Part shown: positions 43,980-55,143 of the stretch, in pieces | Position numbering within the stretch: position 1 is the stretch's first letter | How the letters are laid out: the number at the start of each line of letters is the position of its first letter | Origin: [Phialemoniopsis] sp. UDSM-2020 | Taxonomy: Eukaryota; Ascomycota; Sordariomycetes; Thyridiales; Thyridiaceae | Assembly: GCA_018873225.1 (NCBI GenBank) | Contig: JAEILZ010000003.1 | Span: 3,224,001 to 3,288,000 of the forward strand | Direction of reading: 5' to 3' | DNA length: 64,000 nucleotides | Notes under the pieces: generated by a model | The model's input: the letters and a program-made list of their open reading frames with translations, nothing else | Database searches by the model: none | What the model was told of the DNA's origin: nothing | Program-made: the position numbers and the translations under genes

Positions 43980-46296
43980 TCAGTTGTTCCGGTCGATCGT
44001 CTTCTGAGGCTTATAGTTGGGCAGTTCGTCGAACCAGCCGTCCGACTCGTTGTACTTGTACGCGTGGAACTCAATACCGTACGGCTTGGGCTCGATCGCG
44101 TACAGAATACCGAGAGGCACGTCCAGCTCTGCAATGTCTTCCCTCGTCAGGTCCATAAAGTATGCCATGAGGACGCGGCAGATAGATCGATGGCCAATGA
44201 CCATGACGTGATCAGTCACACGCTCGATCTCCCGAACCATGTCTCGAAGGCGATTGATGATCTGGAGGTAGCCTTCGCCTCCGACTCCCGGATAGATGTA
44301 GTGCAATTTGTCCTGAGCCCGCTTGTGGTACTCCTCGGGATGTTTCCGTGCGATGTCGTCGTACGTCATACCCTCAAACGCACCGGCGTTGAGCTCGTTG
44401 AGCAACTCCCACGCTTTGACATCATAGTCGTCGTCAGCCTCAAAGTACTCGGCCGTTTCGGCGCTGCGCTTCAGCATCGACGTCCAGACGCAAAAGTTCT
44501 TCTCGTCCAACTCCTGATTCAGCTCTGGGTAGGGCGGCGTGTTGTCTCCCGGCTGCGGGGGGAACGAGGCCTGCGCGATCCTGTTCTTCTGAGCAATCAA
44601 CCACTCCTTGCGCTTGAAAGTGATGAAGTTGTAAAGTGCTTGGCCGTAATAGTGTCCCCTTTCGGTCAACGGCGAGTCGCCGCCGAGCTTGCCAGCGACA
44701 TTATCCATACTCTGTCCATGCCGCGTAAGCCATATTTGCCGCGGTGACAAGTTGAACGTAGTCAGATAGGAGGCAATGCCACCACTCAGAAAGCCCCTTA
44801 GGCGGTGAAAGACAACCTTCCTGCCCACATCGATGATCTTTTGGTATGTCAGTACGAACTCGTAATTCCACAGAGACTCAGAGGTTACATACCTGAACGT
44901 ATTGCAAGTCATGGTCCTCCTCATACTTACCAAGAGGCTCATAGGCACTCTCGTAAGCTTCGACACGTTTCTTGAAGTCCTCCAGTGATTTCTGGGGGTC
45001 TTTGTCCTTGTAGTCGGGACCGGACAGTTTCAGGCGCATGTTAGCTTCCAGGAGCTATTTCGGAGGTTAGTTGCTAGCTTCTTTCTCTCAAAATGTGAGC
45101 TGTGTGGACATTACATTTTGATCATGGCAGATACTTTCAATGAAGAGAATGCCCAATTTAGGCTCCCTTGCTTTGATGTGGTCAACCAGGAGCTGGCGTC
45201 TGTGAATGGTGCTGTTGGTTGCATCAAGGATGCCAACCGCACCGCCCTGGTGAAGTAAATACTCGAGCAGCTCATCCAGTGTCTCTACAGCGACTTGCTC
45301 GCGCAGCTTTGAGGCCTGTTCATTCTTCGGGTCAAAGAACTTGGCAGACTGGTCGATTGGCTCGCCATTCTCATTGCATCCATTGGTACCATTTGCGGTG
45401 CCATTGGTCTGAGCTTGATCGTTCAGGTCGAATGTAGGGGGCTCCTGTGCTGGCGGAGCTTGTACACCGTTCAGCAAGATGGACGCAGCTTGTAGGGGGC
45501 GGTCCTCTTCGGTGATTTTGCGTGAGGGTGGGGGTCGACAAGGTGAGGTGACACCAGCAGCAAGACGTCTTCGATTGCCAACATTGAAAATTCGGGTGTC
45601 GTGTTGCTGCCAAGAAAGATACCTTTGTATCTTCTTTGTGATGTACGACTTGCCTCGAGCAGGCAAGCCGACCATGATGATGACCAGCTTGGCGGCGACA
45701 TCTCTTTCGGCGATCCTTCCATCTGGTGATACGCGCGACCTCGTCATTCCCGGGATGTTCAGTGTCGTCGCATGGGGCCGAACTCGGGGGGTTTGGGTGC
45801 CGGAATTCTGTCGCACTGGGGGACTATGACGTAGCGTGTTAGCGCCTCCTGACCCATGATGCAGCGCCCAACTTTTTGGTAGGCGCAAAAAATCTCAAAA
45901 GGAGCGACAAAGGATGGCTGTGAAAGATGAAAGGCAGGCGCAGGCAGGGAATTTCCCCAAAAAGCACAAAAATGAATGGCAAATGTGAGAGGCGAGGCCA
46001 TGATAGAGTGATATGTGCAATAAAATAATTGCTTACATCCGTGGCGATCCTGGTGCCGTGGAAGTATTGCTGCGCGCATAGGGGGAGTCATACACTGTGG
46101 GCGGGACTTTGTCGTTGAGGAGGGCCCTATGCTGGTCAAAGGTGTCTAGAGACTTGACGGCGTGGGCGAGGGCCGCTGGAACCGCAGGAGGCGGCAACAG
46201 AGCATCGTGCCCATTGTGAAGGGGCGGAAGGGGTCTGTCCCCATGGAGCTGGCTGGAAAGCGGCGGCGAGGATGAGGCTGGCAATTTGCTGCTCAT
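43980..46296 (-). CDS. 6-phosphofructo-2-kinase / fructose-2,6-bisphosphatase
   Basis: Bifunctional cytosolic enzyme that sets fructose-2,6-bisphosphate, the switch between glycolysis and gluconeogenesis. Exons: 46296-46037, 45823-45115, 45054-44893 and 44837-43980, giving 662 residues from the chosen ATG. The kinase P-loop is GLPARGKS (139-146), then RIFNVGNRRR, a low-complexity insert, FFDPKNEQASKLRE, and GILDATNSTIHRR. The phosphatase half has LTRHGQSMDN with His417, LTERG, NAGAFEGMTYDDI and MVIGHRSICR with His593. Both catalytic histidines are present, so phosphatase activity is possible, unlike yeast Pfk26, which lacks it. The first intron is unusually long (213 nt). The frame stays open upstream of 46296 without another ATG, so an extra 5' exon is possible; the N-terminus is the least certain part. 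Confidence 0.9.
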
Positions 46297-49200
46297 GACG
46301 CGCTTGGCCAGCGATGACTGTTGGGCCTGAATGCGACCAAGGTCTTCGGGGGTTACGAGTACGTTAGCCAACGTGCCGGCTTGTAAGTGGTTTGTCTTGG
46401 GACAGTGATCGGGAGGGAAAAAATATAGAGAGATGGAGAGGAAATGATGATCGAGAGATGAGAGAGTATAGAGGGAAAAGAACAGAGAGAATTCTTGGGG
46501 CTCAACCTTTTGACAGACTGGGCTCGTCGAGAAGTGGCAGTGACTGTGTTGCAATCATGGAGGAAACTTTTGTTGGTTTGGTTGCGAGCCAGGTCAGAAT
46601 TCCCTTTTTTTTCTGTCAGCGCCCGTGTCAGTTGGAGCCCATAGTGGTAAATTTTGGGGAAAGGGAGGCGTTGACCACCCTGCGTTAGCGCATTAGGCAC
46701 ATGGATTCACTTCACTCACCTAGGGCACGGGCCAATAAGGGTCCTTGTGCTGAGAAGCTGCCCCAGCGGACCAATCGGCGCTACAGGGGACGGGCAGGTC
46801 GCCTCACAGCACTGGTGCTTTGTTTTGCCCCTCCCTCCTCTCCAATGATGTCGAGAAGTGCCTTGTTGAGACAGGCACCTGAGTCGCTCACGCTGTACGT
46901 ACGTATTTCCCAGGGCTTGGTAATGACTGGGGCTCCTGTAGCTTCTGGAAATAGTGGACTCGGGTGGTGTGGGCCGCTGCACCTCCACCGCTGGCGGGAT
47001 GCTTGGATCCGCCAATCTCGAGGTGGAGTCGAAAGCTTCTTAGCTTGTCCGGCGCCGAAGGCCAAAGCCCCGAAAACAGGTGGTGCACCCTGGGTGGAAC
47101 TCCTGAATCGGCGCACCGAATTGGCTGCTAGCCTGGGAGTCGTCCTTGGGAATCCTGGCAACAATCGATCTTGGGAAATGTTGCTGGGTGTTTGCTCAGA
47201 GAGGGGGTTTCTAGCGCAGACTCGACCCTGGACAAACGTTCGTTGGCAAGGCCGAGAACTCGATCCGTAAAATGAGCAGGAGAAGGGAAAGGGGTTTCCA
47301 GCTCTGGCATATATACTTGGTGACAAGTAAACGAGAATACCAAACAGTCGACAAGTGGTGGCGAGGTTCTCGAAGTTCTGTAAAGCAAGAAGGCTCGATA
47401 AATTAGATGAGAATTCTGGGGAGAAAGGCTGAGGATGAGATACTTGTATCTATAAACATCTCACCCGAGACATTCACCGCTCTCAAAAGGGAATAAGGTA
47501 GAGTAAGTAGACAGGAAGGCATGGGCGTGGCGGTCCGTCGTACATTGTCCATCTAATGTTGCTTCCCTCTCAAGGCTGGCTGGGCTGCAGCCACCTCATC
47601 CCCCATCCCATCTTATCCTGACCCCATTCCGCCTTCAACAAATCCGCCGATCCAAAAGATGCGGCACGGCGGAGAGAGATCAATGCAACGTCCCCGGTTC
47701 ATCGTGTCCTTTCCTGGCACAATTCACGTATTACCCCTTGGGGCCCCCCGTTATGTCCGTCCTGGGATAAGTGGTCAGAAAGCTCGCAGCATTCGTCTCA
47801 TTGGTCTCTTTTTATATTCATAGGAGGACCTGTGCACGTATTACACGCAGCTTTACATGTACGGTGACCCTCCATCGTGTCAGTTTGATGATCATGCACT
47901 GGCCGGTCCGTTGAGTCACTGTGACTGAGCATTCCTCCGTCTGGTCGAGCTATTAAAACCCCCTGTGCACTCAACATCATCAGCGGGCAGGAATGCTTGA
48001 GAAAACCATCAAGGCTTCGTGCCACCCTCCATCTCATTTAGAACACGGCTTCTCCTTTCTTACTGCATCGATCTGATCGGCTTCCGATGTCAATTTCATC
48101 GCTCAGGCCTTGTCTGCAGTCGTCCATTCGCAAGCTCCTGGTCGCACTTCTGGACCCTGAAAAAAAAGCCCGCAATAAGTGTGTAAGTGGATTGTGTGTG
48201 TTAGGCTCGGGCAGTTCCAATTACGGGGTCCATCGACTAATACTCCGGAACCCGAGAAATACTCCCACCCAATGAGCCTGGCGTGACAGGACCTTTACAC
48301 AATTCTCTTACGCTCAGCTTCACGTCCTGCTATCTAAGCCCACATCCCACCTGGGAAGGTCGCTAGGAAGTCGCCAAAAGGCTACAGCCATGTTTACTGC
48401 AAGGTACTCTTGGTACAGACATGCTTGGCAGCATGACAATATACTTGAGTAATTTCAACACGACGACTCGCCATGTCAACTGTCGCAAACACCACGCAAA
48501 TAACTTGGCCGGTATCTCACCTACCGAGTAGCGGACAGATAGGTCCGGAAGTCCACCCTGCTTTGAATACTTATTCTCGAGTGAGAAGGCACTTGCACAT
48601 AAGTAAGTACGTACTTGCTGACTAGGTAGGTCTGAGGGATCTCCTCGTCTGCCACGCGCCGCCCGCGGAGATCATCTCTCGGCCTTCGCCAGGCCCGGTG
48701 GCTGTGATGTCAGCTGCCATGAGCAGCACTGTAATACGTCACATTACATTCCACCTAGTTCAAGCCCGTCGGTTTATGGATTCGAGATCGTCGTAGTCCT
48801 TCGCGGGGGAATCGGAGCTTTTCCTGTTGGCCATCACGCCCTTCTCCTTCTCTGCTTCTTCTTTCTTTTGAACCTGGACTGCCTCTCCAAGTGAGGGGAT
48901 TCTGCCTCAATGATATTCCCCTCAGAGGCATCAGAAAATCCAGGATATGGAGCCGCCCCCACTGATCTTGCAGCATGAAGATAGCCTAAAAAGTTTGCAT
49001 GCAACCTCCAATTGTATGCCCCTACCTGCATGCTCTCTTGCTCAGTTTGACCTTCCCATATGCGGGAGGGTGGAGAGCTTGCTCTTGACAGTTTGTGCAT
49101 GGCAGATGCGATTTCGGTCCCCATCGCCTTCTCCTCTTTCTCCTCACCGACAACCGGCGCGCGCGCCGTCGTACGTGGTTCTACCCAGCGGGCGCCGGTG

Positions 49201-50365
49201 TGTCTCGGATGACCAGAACTCTTGCGCACGCATCGGACTGCTACCCCTGATACTAGCAGCTCTCGACTTGGAAGGCTGAGACCACCACCGCTTCTCATGC
49301 TGAAACAAACAAAGTTACCAGCAGGTAAAATCAATGCCGATGTTTGGAGGTTTGGTGTAACACGATGGTCCCAACTCAGCGAAAACTTATGTTGCCCGGG
49401 CTGTTGCACCCATGACCTGGCAAGTGTTGCTCTCTGTCTCACCTCTACCCAAGCCCGTCCTACGACTGCTTTGCTGCCCGAATGGCCAGGATCATCTGTG
49501 AAGTGAAGAAGTTTTGTCAATAGGGTTTTGCCAGGCGAGTCCTGTGGATGAATATGAATAAAGCCACGCTCGAGTCCTTCACTGGCGAACGGTGTTTTGC
49601 TGTCTCGTCAGGACTCGGATCGTTCCATCCACCACTTACACCCTTGGAATTATGGCGATGGGTATTGGTCAATTGTGAAGCATCCCCTGTATGCATGGGC
49701 AACGGCGCCACAAACATGTCAGTCATAGCGCGTCAGATCCCCTGGAGCGATAAGATCGACCCCGCCATTAAAAAAATGCAAGCCGATAAGAGCTCCTTGA
49801 CAATTTTCCTGCAGGGTCCTTCTTATCAAAATTTCGGGGCTTCACCTGCAAACAACATCTACTCTTGACACCAATGTGACTCCAACTTCAATGCAAACTT
49901 AGAACCGAACAAGTCCATCAAACACACTTTTTTCTCATTCGTGGCTGCGCCCGACCTCACGTCACTCCTTCTGGACCAGATTGCCTCTTTCCGTACGCCT
50001 TCCACTCAGTACTACTTCCTCTGCGTCAACTCGTCCAGCTCGGCAAACCACTGAATTGACTTCAACGACCAAACCGCCTCCTCTCCGCCTCTGCTCCGTC
50101 CCTCTTTCTGGCCCCGTCGATTTTAGACCATAACAGCTTTAGGTTGTCATCAAGAGGCAATCGCCATGTTCAAGATCTAGGAACTCTTTCTCGGCGCTCC
50201 TTTTCCCTCCTCTTCGATTCGCAAGAGCCCGCCCTCCAGATTCCTCTTCCCCCCAGCCTTACGATCACTTCCTGAGCTTCGGCACTCACCTCAGTTGGTC
50301 GACCTACCGGCGGCATCTCGCTCATTTCGAAGCAACAGAAACAGTAATACTGCATCCACTGCACG
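46297..50365. other. 4-kb region without a supported gene
   Basis: The first 300 bases are the PFK-2 leader. A 189-codon plus frame (46701-47270) and a 228-codon minus frame (48834-49520, TTG-initiated) lack domains, and I do not accept them as genes. Several unrelated short frames follow. The region from 49.9 kb is C/T-rich leader of Tad3, with a five-codon uORF at 50166-50180. Confidence 0.4.
50166..50180 (+). promoter_or_regulatory. short uORF before tad3
   Basis: ATG followed by three sense codons and TAG, 185 bases before the main start. It is relevant only if transcribed. Confidence 0.3.
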
Positions 50366-51680
50366 ATGAAGGAGGACAGTTCCTCAGAGACATTCGAGGG
50401 CCCAGACCCGATCCTCGAGAAGCTCATACCCTCCAAGATCGAGAATGGAGTCCTCATCCCGCTGAAGACGACGCTTGAGCTGAGAGATGATCACCATTGT
50501 GGTCGTGTCCTCATCACTCGTGCTCCGGTAAAGATGGTCGCTGCTGTACTTAAGTAAGGCATACATATTCTCAAGGGGTCCTCGTCTGGAACCTAGAACT
50601 AACATGGCTTGTAGGGAGATTCGCGGACTGGTACCTGAGGAGGTTGTTAAGGGCATGCCTCATTTACGCCGGTGCTGCAAATGCAGCGATCTTCCCGCCC
50701 ACCTAAAGACGCAGTTCATGAATGATACAGCTCACAGCCGTCAGATTCACACCGGAAAATCCAGCTGGGTATATATTATGGTTGGCCTCGAGGCCGCTGT
50801 ACCCCAGAAAGACCTAGTGGGCGCCATCGCGAAGTTGGAAGGGATGGAAGACTGTGGTATATTCACCGCGACGATCCCTGTGCCTTTGTTCCCGCCAACG
50901 TCTCAGGTTCAAGCCGCGCTCTGGTCTGGCCATTTCTGGCCGACGGTCTACCGCAAGAACAATCCTCTCGGGCCTCACCCTAGCATGGTGTCCCGGGCCA
51001 CCGAAGAAATCACAGACGACGCTGCCTACTGGATGGCGTTGGCCCATCAAGTCGCAGCCAAGACCCATGCTGCTGGCTATGGTGAGGCGATGGGCGCATG
51101 CATCATCCAGCGGAGCCCCAATGGCAGCACCCGACTAGTTGCGCTCGCTGGTGACGCTCGCTGGCACAAGCAGTCCAAGGCTGGCAGCACCGGCAACCCC
51201 ATGGCCCACTCTGTACTTCGAGCTATCAGCATGGTGGCGCAGAAGCTGGTCCGAGCCGAGAATCGTGCCGTCGAGGAAACCATCCCCCCTATTCTCGAGT
51301 TCGAGGCTTTTCAAGATGGCCCACTCGTCGATGACGAACGGCTGGTGTTCGATCAGGAACATCCTTCTCCGGACGGGTATCTATGTCACGGCTTGGAGCT
51401 TTACATGACGCATGAGCCATGTGTCATGTGCTCCATGGCCATCCTTCATTCGCGCATGGGTAGGGCAACCTTTTCTCAGCGCATGCCACTCACGGGGGGC
51501 CTGTCCGCCGAGGACCGCGCAGTTGGACACCCTCACCACCCTCACTTGTCGGACATCGGCGGAGGACATGGACTGGGCCTATTCTGGCGCCGAGAGCTCA
51601 ACTGGAGTTTGTTGGCTTGGGAATGGGAGCCGACAGATGCGTGCAAGCCCTTGACGATTGGGACCGAAGTCCATGTTTGA
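50366..51680 (+). CDS. tad3: tRNA adenosine deaminase non-catalytic subunit Tad3
   Basis: Partner of Tad2 in the deaminase that makes inosine at position 34 of tRNAs. Two exons, 50366-50553 and 50615-51680, are joined in phase across a 61-nt intron (AACTAAC branch region) and give 417 residues. The deaminase fold occupies the C-terminal half. The first zinc ligand is His261 in MAHSVLRAI, and the Cys pair is Cys332 and Cys335 in EPCVMCSMA. In active deaminases the His motif is HAE; here the Glu position is Val (His-Ser-Val), as expected for the inactive, structural subunit. The N-terminal half (TTLELRDDHHCGRVLITRAP and on) is the family's tRNA-binding extension. The end, around GLGLFWRRELNWSLLAWEW, is also typical. 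Confidence 0.92.
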
Positions 51681-52539
51681 GCAGGGCTCTTTATCTGTGA
51701 TTTCAAGTTTATGGGTGTTGGTTTCATTGCGCGCAGAGCATCGTCAAGTGTTTATTGGACGACTTTATGAGAGGTGTTAGGTAGCCCTCTGGGTCGGTAA
51801 TTGGGTTTGCAAGCTTGCATCATGATATGGCAGGACCACGGTTCATAGGGCGCGGGCGTTAGGGCACAAGAGATCCCAGAATGGGAACGCAGAGCATTGC
51901 GACAGGCTATGAGACCACATGAGTTAGATACTTTAGGTCTGCTTCGGACAAGAATTGATTGATATTCCCTCGATACAAGTTGACGCATGTCAACCTCGAA
52001 GGCTTCGACGACTTACAGCGCTGGAAGATCCAGGAGACCCGCTAAATAAGCTATTGCTTAGGGGTCTGACTACAGGTGTAGCGTCGTGACCTCGGTGCTC
52101 AGGCTGAGCTGCGGTCCCACAACCAGGCCGTCGTCCTAGCGCAAACACAGTTCCTTTCACCCCTCATCTTGTTCATGTGCAGCCACTTTGTCACTTTCTA
52201 ACCCCATCTCCCCATCCCACGAGCTCTCTTCTACAATAAATACGGCGCTTCCACTCTGCAACCCCAACGTTTTCGAAGCTCTTCTTGAGTACAAGCTCAA
52301 GAGCACATTTTGAAACCACAAGCACGAAACGATTGGCGACCATCAACCTGGCAGCTCTCCGCACCCTCTCCACCCTCAGAGCCAATACTACGGGAGCTTT
52401 CCTAGCCGACATACACCGAACGTTTGGCTATACAACACCTTTCTCGCGTTCCACGCTCCTTAAGACGCCCTTCGACTCCGCGATCTTGAGCGTAGCTCCA
52501 GTCTCTGTCTGGCAGTGCCTCGCCCCAGTCGCAACCATC
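51681..52539. other. intergenic region and RNase H1 leader
   Basis: No separate gene. An ATAAATA motif at 52236-52242 may be the RNase H1 TATA box. The 300 bases before the annotated ATG have no ATG in any frame but stay open in the RNase H1 frame back to a stop at about 52237; see findings. Confidence 0.5.
52236..52242 (+). promoter_or_regulatory. TATA-like element of RNase H1 gene
   Basis: ATAAATA in a CT-rich promoter. A transcript starting about 30 bases downstream would have a leader near 270 nt without any ATG. Confidence 0.4.
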
Positions 52540-53625
52540 ATGCCGAAGCGCAAGCTCGACTCCGACAAGAACGCCCAGAAGTACTATGCTGTACGTGCTG
52601 GCGTAGTGCCCGGTGTATATCTCACATGGCCAGCATGTCAGGCGCAGACGGCCGGCTTTCGGGGCGCACAATGTAAGTCTCTTCCAGGTCTCAGACGCGC
52701 ATCACTGGTTATATGGACATAAAAATACTGACTTGAGCTTTGCGAATCCACAGATAAGAGCTTCCTGAGTCGGGAAGATGCCGAGGCATTTGTGAAGGGC
52801 CAAAATCCGGGAGGTTCAGCAAATGACAAGGTGGAGAAGTTCTACGCCGTCGCTGTAGGCAATCCGCCGGGCATCTACACAGACTGGGACACGGCATCGA
52901 AAGCGATAGTCGGCGTCAAGGGTCCCAAGTACAAGAAGTTTGGTACGATAAGCGAGGCAAAGGACTTCATGAAGATCCATACCAAGGCTCGTGCAGCTCT
53001 GGTGCAACGAGACGAGCAGGAGGTGGAAGATGACGATGAGGCTGAACAGCCACCGGCCAAAAAGTCGAGGACGAGTGCTGTTGGTACGACGAACGGAGCG
53101 CCTTCCGCCACGGGTGTCTTGACCATCTACACAGATGGAAGCAGTCTGGCAAACGGACGGCGCGGGGCTCGGGCCGGCGTAGGCGTCTTCTTCGGACCCG
53201 GCGATAAGAGGTACGGCGAATGCACCCCAGAGAGAGACATAATCCCAGTATCTAACATTGCAAACCTCAGAAACGTCTCAGAACGACTACTCGGCGAGCC
53301 GCAGACCAACCAGCGGGCCGAGCTGACGGCCATCCTGCGGGCATTGCAACTGGCACCCCAGAAGCAGACCGTTCTGATCATGACCGACAGCAAATACTCG
53401 ATCCAGTGTGTAACCGAGTGGTACATCAACTGGCAGCGCAACGGCTGGAAGACGCGCGATGGCGATGTCAAGAATCGGGACCTAGTGGCCGCGGTGCGTA
53501 AGATCATCGACGCAAGGGACAAGGTTGGCGCCGAGACAGAGTTTCGGTGGGTCAAGGGTCACGCATCAGACGCAGGCAACATCGCGGCGGACAGGCTCGC
53601 CGTGCAGGGCGCTTCACTTACCTGA
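52540..53625 (+). CDS. ribonuclease H1 with two N-terminal hybrid-binding domains
   Basis: Endonuclease that removes RNA from RNA:DNA hybrids. Three exons, 52540-52672, 52754-53210 and 53271-53625, give 314 residues. Two RNase H1 N-terminal (HBD-like) repeats are visible: YYAVRAGVVPGVYLTWP...YKSFLSREDAEAF, and FYAVAVGNPPGIYTDWD...KYKKFGTISEAKDF. An acidic/basic linker with PPAKKSR (possible nuclear signal) follows. The catalytic domain has LTIYTDGSS, TNQRAEL, IMTDSKYSI and IAADRLAVQ, supplying the Asp-Glu-Asp-Asp set. Intron 2 (60 nt, CTAAC branch site) is stop-free and in frame; splicing it restores GDKRNVSERL. The first ATG is at 52540, but the frame is open upstream and may encode a mitochondrial presequence. 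Confidence 0.93.
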
Positions 53626-53859
53626 TGGGGGTGCGGTAGAGGTGTCAGTGATCGGTGACCTGATTTTGCTTTGTACGCATACAGCAAGGGATCGGGGAGT
53701 ACGGCGTTTTCGAGGTCTATTTAGTGTGCTTCTTTTTGATAGCGAGCGTCACAAAAGCTCAGCAGCTACTGACATGATATCCTTGCTTTCAACCCTGAAC
53801 TCTGATCTCAAGTGCGCCCACGAGAAAGACAAAACCAAGAAAAGATACAGAGCCTCGGA
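53626..53859. other. convergent intergenic region
   Basis: Short 3'-to-3' spacer of 234 bases between the RNase H1 and MFS genes; nothing else seen. Confidence 0.5.
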
Positions 53860-55143
53860 CTACAGATACCTGAAGGTCCTGGTCAACATCAGCCCCCCTA
53901 CGACCATCAGAAGTCCAGAGAACAACACAGCCATGCTCCAGTCATGACCTCCAGAAACGATGGCGTAGACCGCGCTTGGACCGGCAAGAACACCCAGGCC
54001 CATGATGCTGTTCAAGAGGCCAACCTTCGAGGCCAGGTCTTCTCCCCCGAAGATGTCAGCCACCACGACCGGGATAAGGCTGATGAATCCAGATCCCAAA
54101 AGCCCGACAAACACGACGAACAAGGTCATGAGAGCGGTTGGCTTTTCGTTGCCTCCCGATACCAGCACGGCGGGTAACCAAAATGCCAAGTGCCCGATGC
54201 CACATACCACGAAACTGAAGATCAGGGCACGAAGCTTGCCGTAGTGGTCGGCGAAGGACCCAATGCCCAAGCGGCCGATTATAGAGAGGCCATTCATCAG
54301 GCCAACCAACCACGCGGCATAGTCCGTGTTGATGCCCTTGTCAATGGCTGAAGGGGTGATGAGGAAGTAGCGCGGCAGGAAGCCGGTCATGGCGACTGAC
54401 CCGGCCGCCACGATCACCAAGAAGCGCCGATCACGCAGGAGGCGGAAGTCCATGATCTTGCCGAGTCCTTGCTGCCGAGTAGCGGGCCGGACCCCAACAC
54501 TCAGAAAGGAGAGCCAAGACAGGGCAAGGATCCCGGCTGATAGGTAGCCCATGACCCGGAAGGTGGCCGGCATCCCGTACTTGTCCAGCAGGACGCGGGT
54601 AGAGTACGGCAGCACGCAGCCACCTAGGGCGCCACCGGAGACGACAAAGCCATTGGCAGTGCCGTGCTTGCGGAAGTACTGGCGCGAGACGCTGACGGCC
54701 GGGTAGTACGCGAAGGCGGTCCCGAGGCCGAACGCCAGCCCCTGGGATAGCAGAAGTTGGTAGTAATCGGTCGCGAAGCTGGCGGCGAAGAGGCTGCCGA
54801 CCATGAGAGCGGACCCCAGGAGCAGGGCCGTCTGGTAGCCGACCATGTCGGCGAAGCGGCCGGTCAGGGCGCCGAGGATCATGTACAGGCTGGACGCCAA
54901 GGACCCAATAAGGATGACCTCGGACTTTGGCGTGTCGGCCAGAAGAGTCGTCTCGTAGTAGTCTTGGAAGATGCCAAAGGAGTTGGGAATGCCTACGGCG
55001 ATAAACGTGATGCCAAACGCGGCGAGAAGCACCGCCCACTTCGAAGCCCTCCTTTGCGGAGGCTGCGGCGGGTGTTGCTCCGGCGGCGACGGAGAGGCAG
55101 CATCTTCGACTCTGGTCAAAGTCTGGAGTGCGATAGTCGACAT
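53860..55143 (-). CDS. MFS transporter, monocarboxylate-transporter-like
   Basis: Plasma-membrane-type major facilitator of the MCT subfamily, single exon, 427 residues, with twelve hydrophobic helices. The Pro/Gln-rich cytosolic N-terminus (about 35 residues) leads into helix 1 with AVGIPNSFGIFQDYYE, the subfamily's usual start. GALTGRFADMVGY is the loop 2-3 MFS motif. AYYPAVSVSRQYFRKHGTAN and SGGALGG form the helix 4-5 signature. A second motif copy, IGRLGIGSFADHYGK, lies in the second half. The substrate cannot be deduced; fungal members transport monocarboxylates, riboflavin or unknown solutes. Two tiny uORFs lie just upstream. The gene is divergent from the Na+/H+ antiporter at 56035. 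Confidence 0.9.
   Translation of the reverse strand: MSTIALQTLTRVEDAASPSPPEQHPPQPPQRRASKWAVLLAAFGITFIAVGIPNSFGIFQDYYETTLLADTPKSEVILIGSLASSLYMILGALTGRFADMVGYQTALLLGSALMVGSLFAASFATDYYQLLLSQGLAFGLGTAFAYYPAVSVSRQYFRKHGTANGFVVSGGALGGCVLPYSTRVLLDKYGMPATFRVMGYLSAGILALSWLSFLSVGVRPATRQQGLGKIMDFRLLRDRRFLVIVAAGSVAMTGFLPRYFLITPSAIDKGINTDYAAWLVGLMNGLSIIGRLGIGSFADHYGKLRALIFSFVVCGIGHLAFWLPAVLVSGGNEKPTALMTLFVVFVGLLGSGFISLIPVVVADIFGGEDLASKVGLLNSIMGLGVLAGPSAVYAIVSGGHDWSMAVLFSGLLMVVGGLMLTRTFRYL

Noticed and set aside
46701..47270. 189-codon plus-strand frame
   Set aside because: Composition is random-looking, with no domain, and an equally long minus-strand frame overlaps it.
48834..49520. 228-codon minus-strand frame
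   Set aside because: It begins at TTG, has no recognisable motif and ends in a basic low-complexity tail. It could be a real orphan gene but is not supported.
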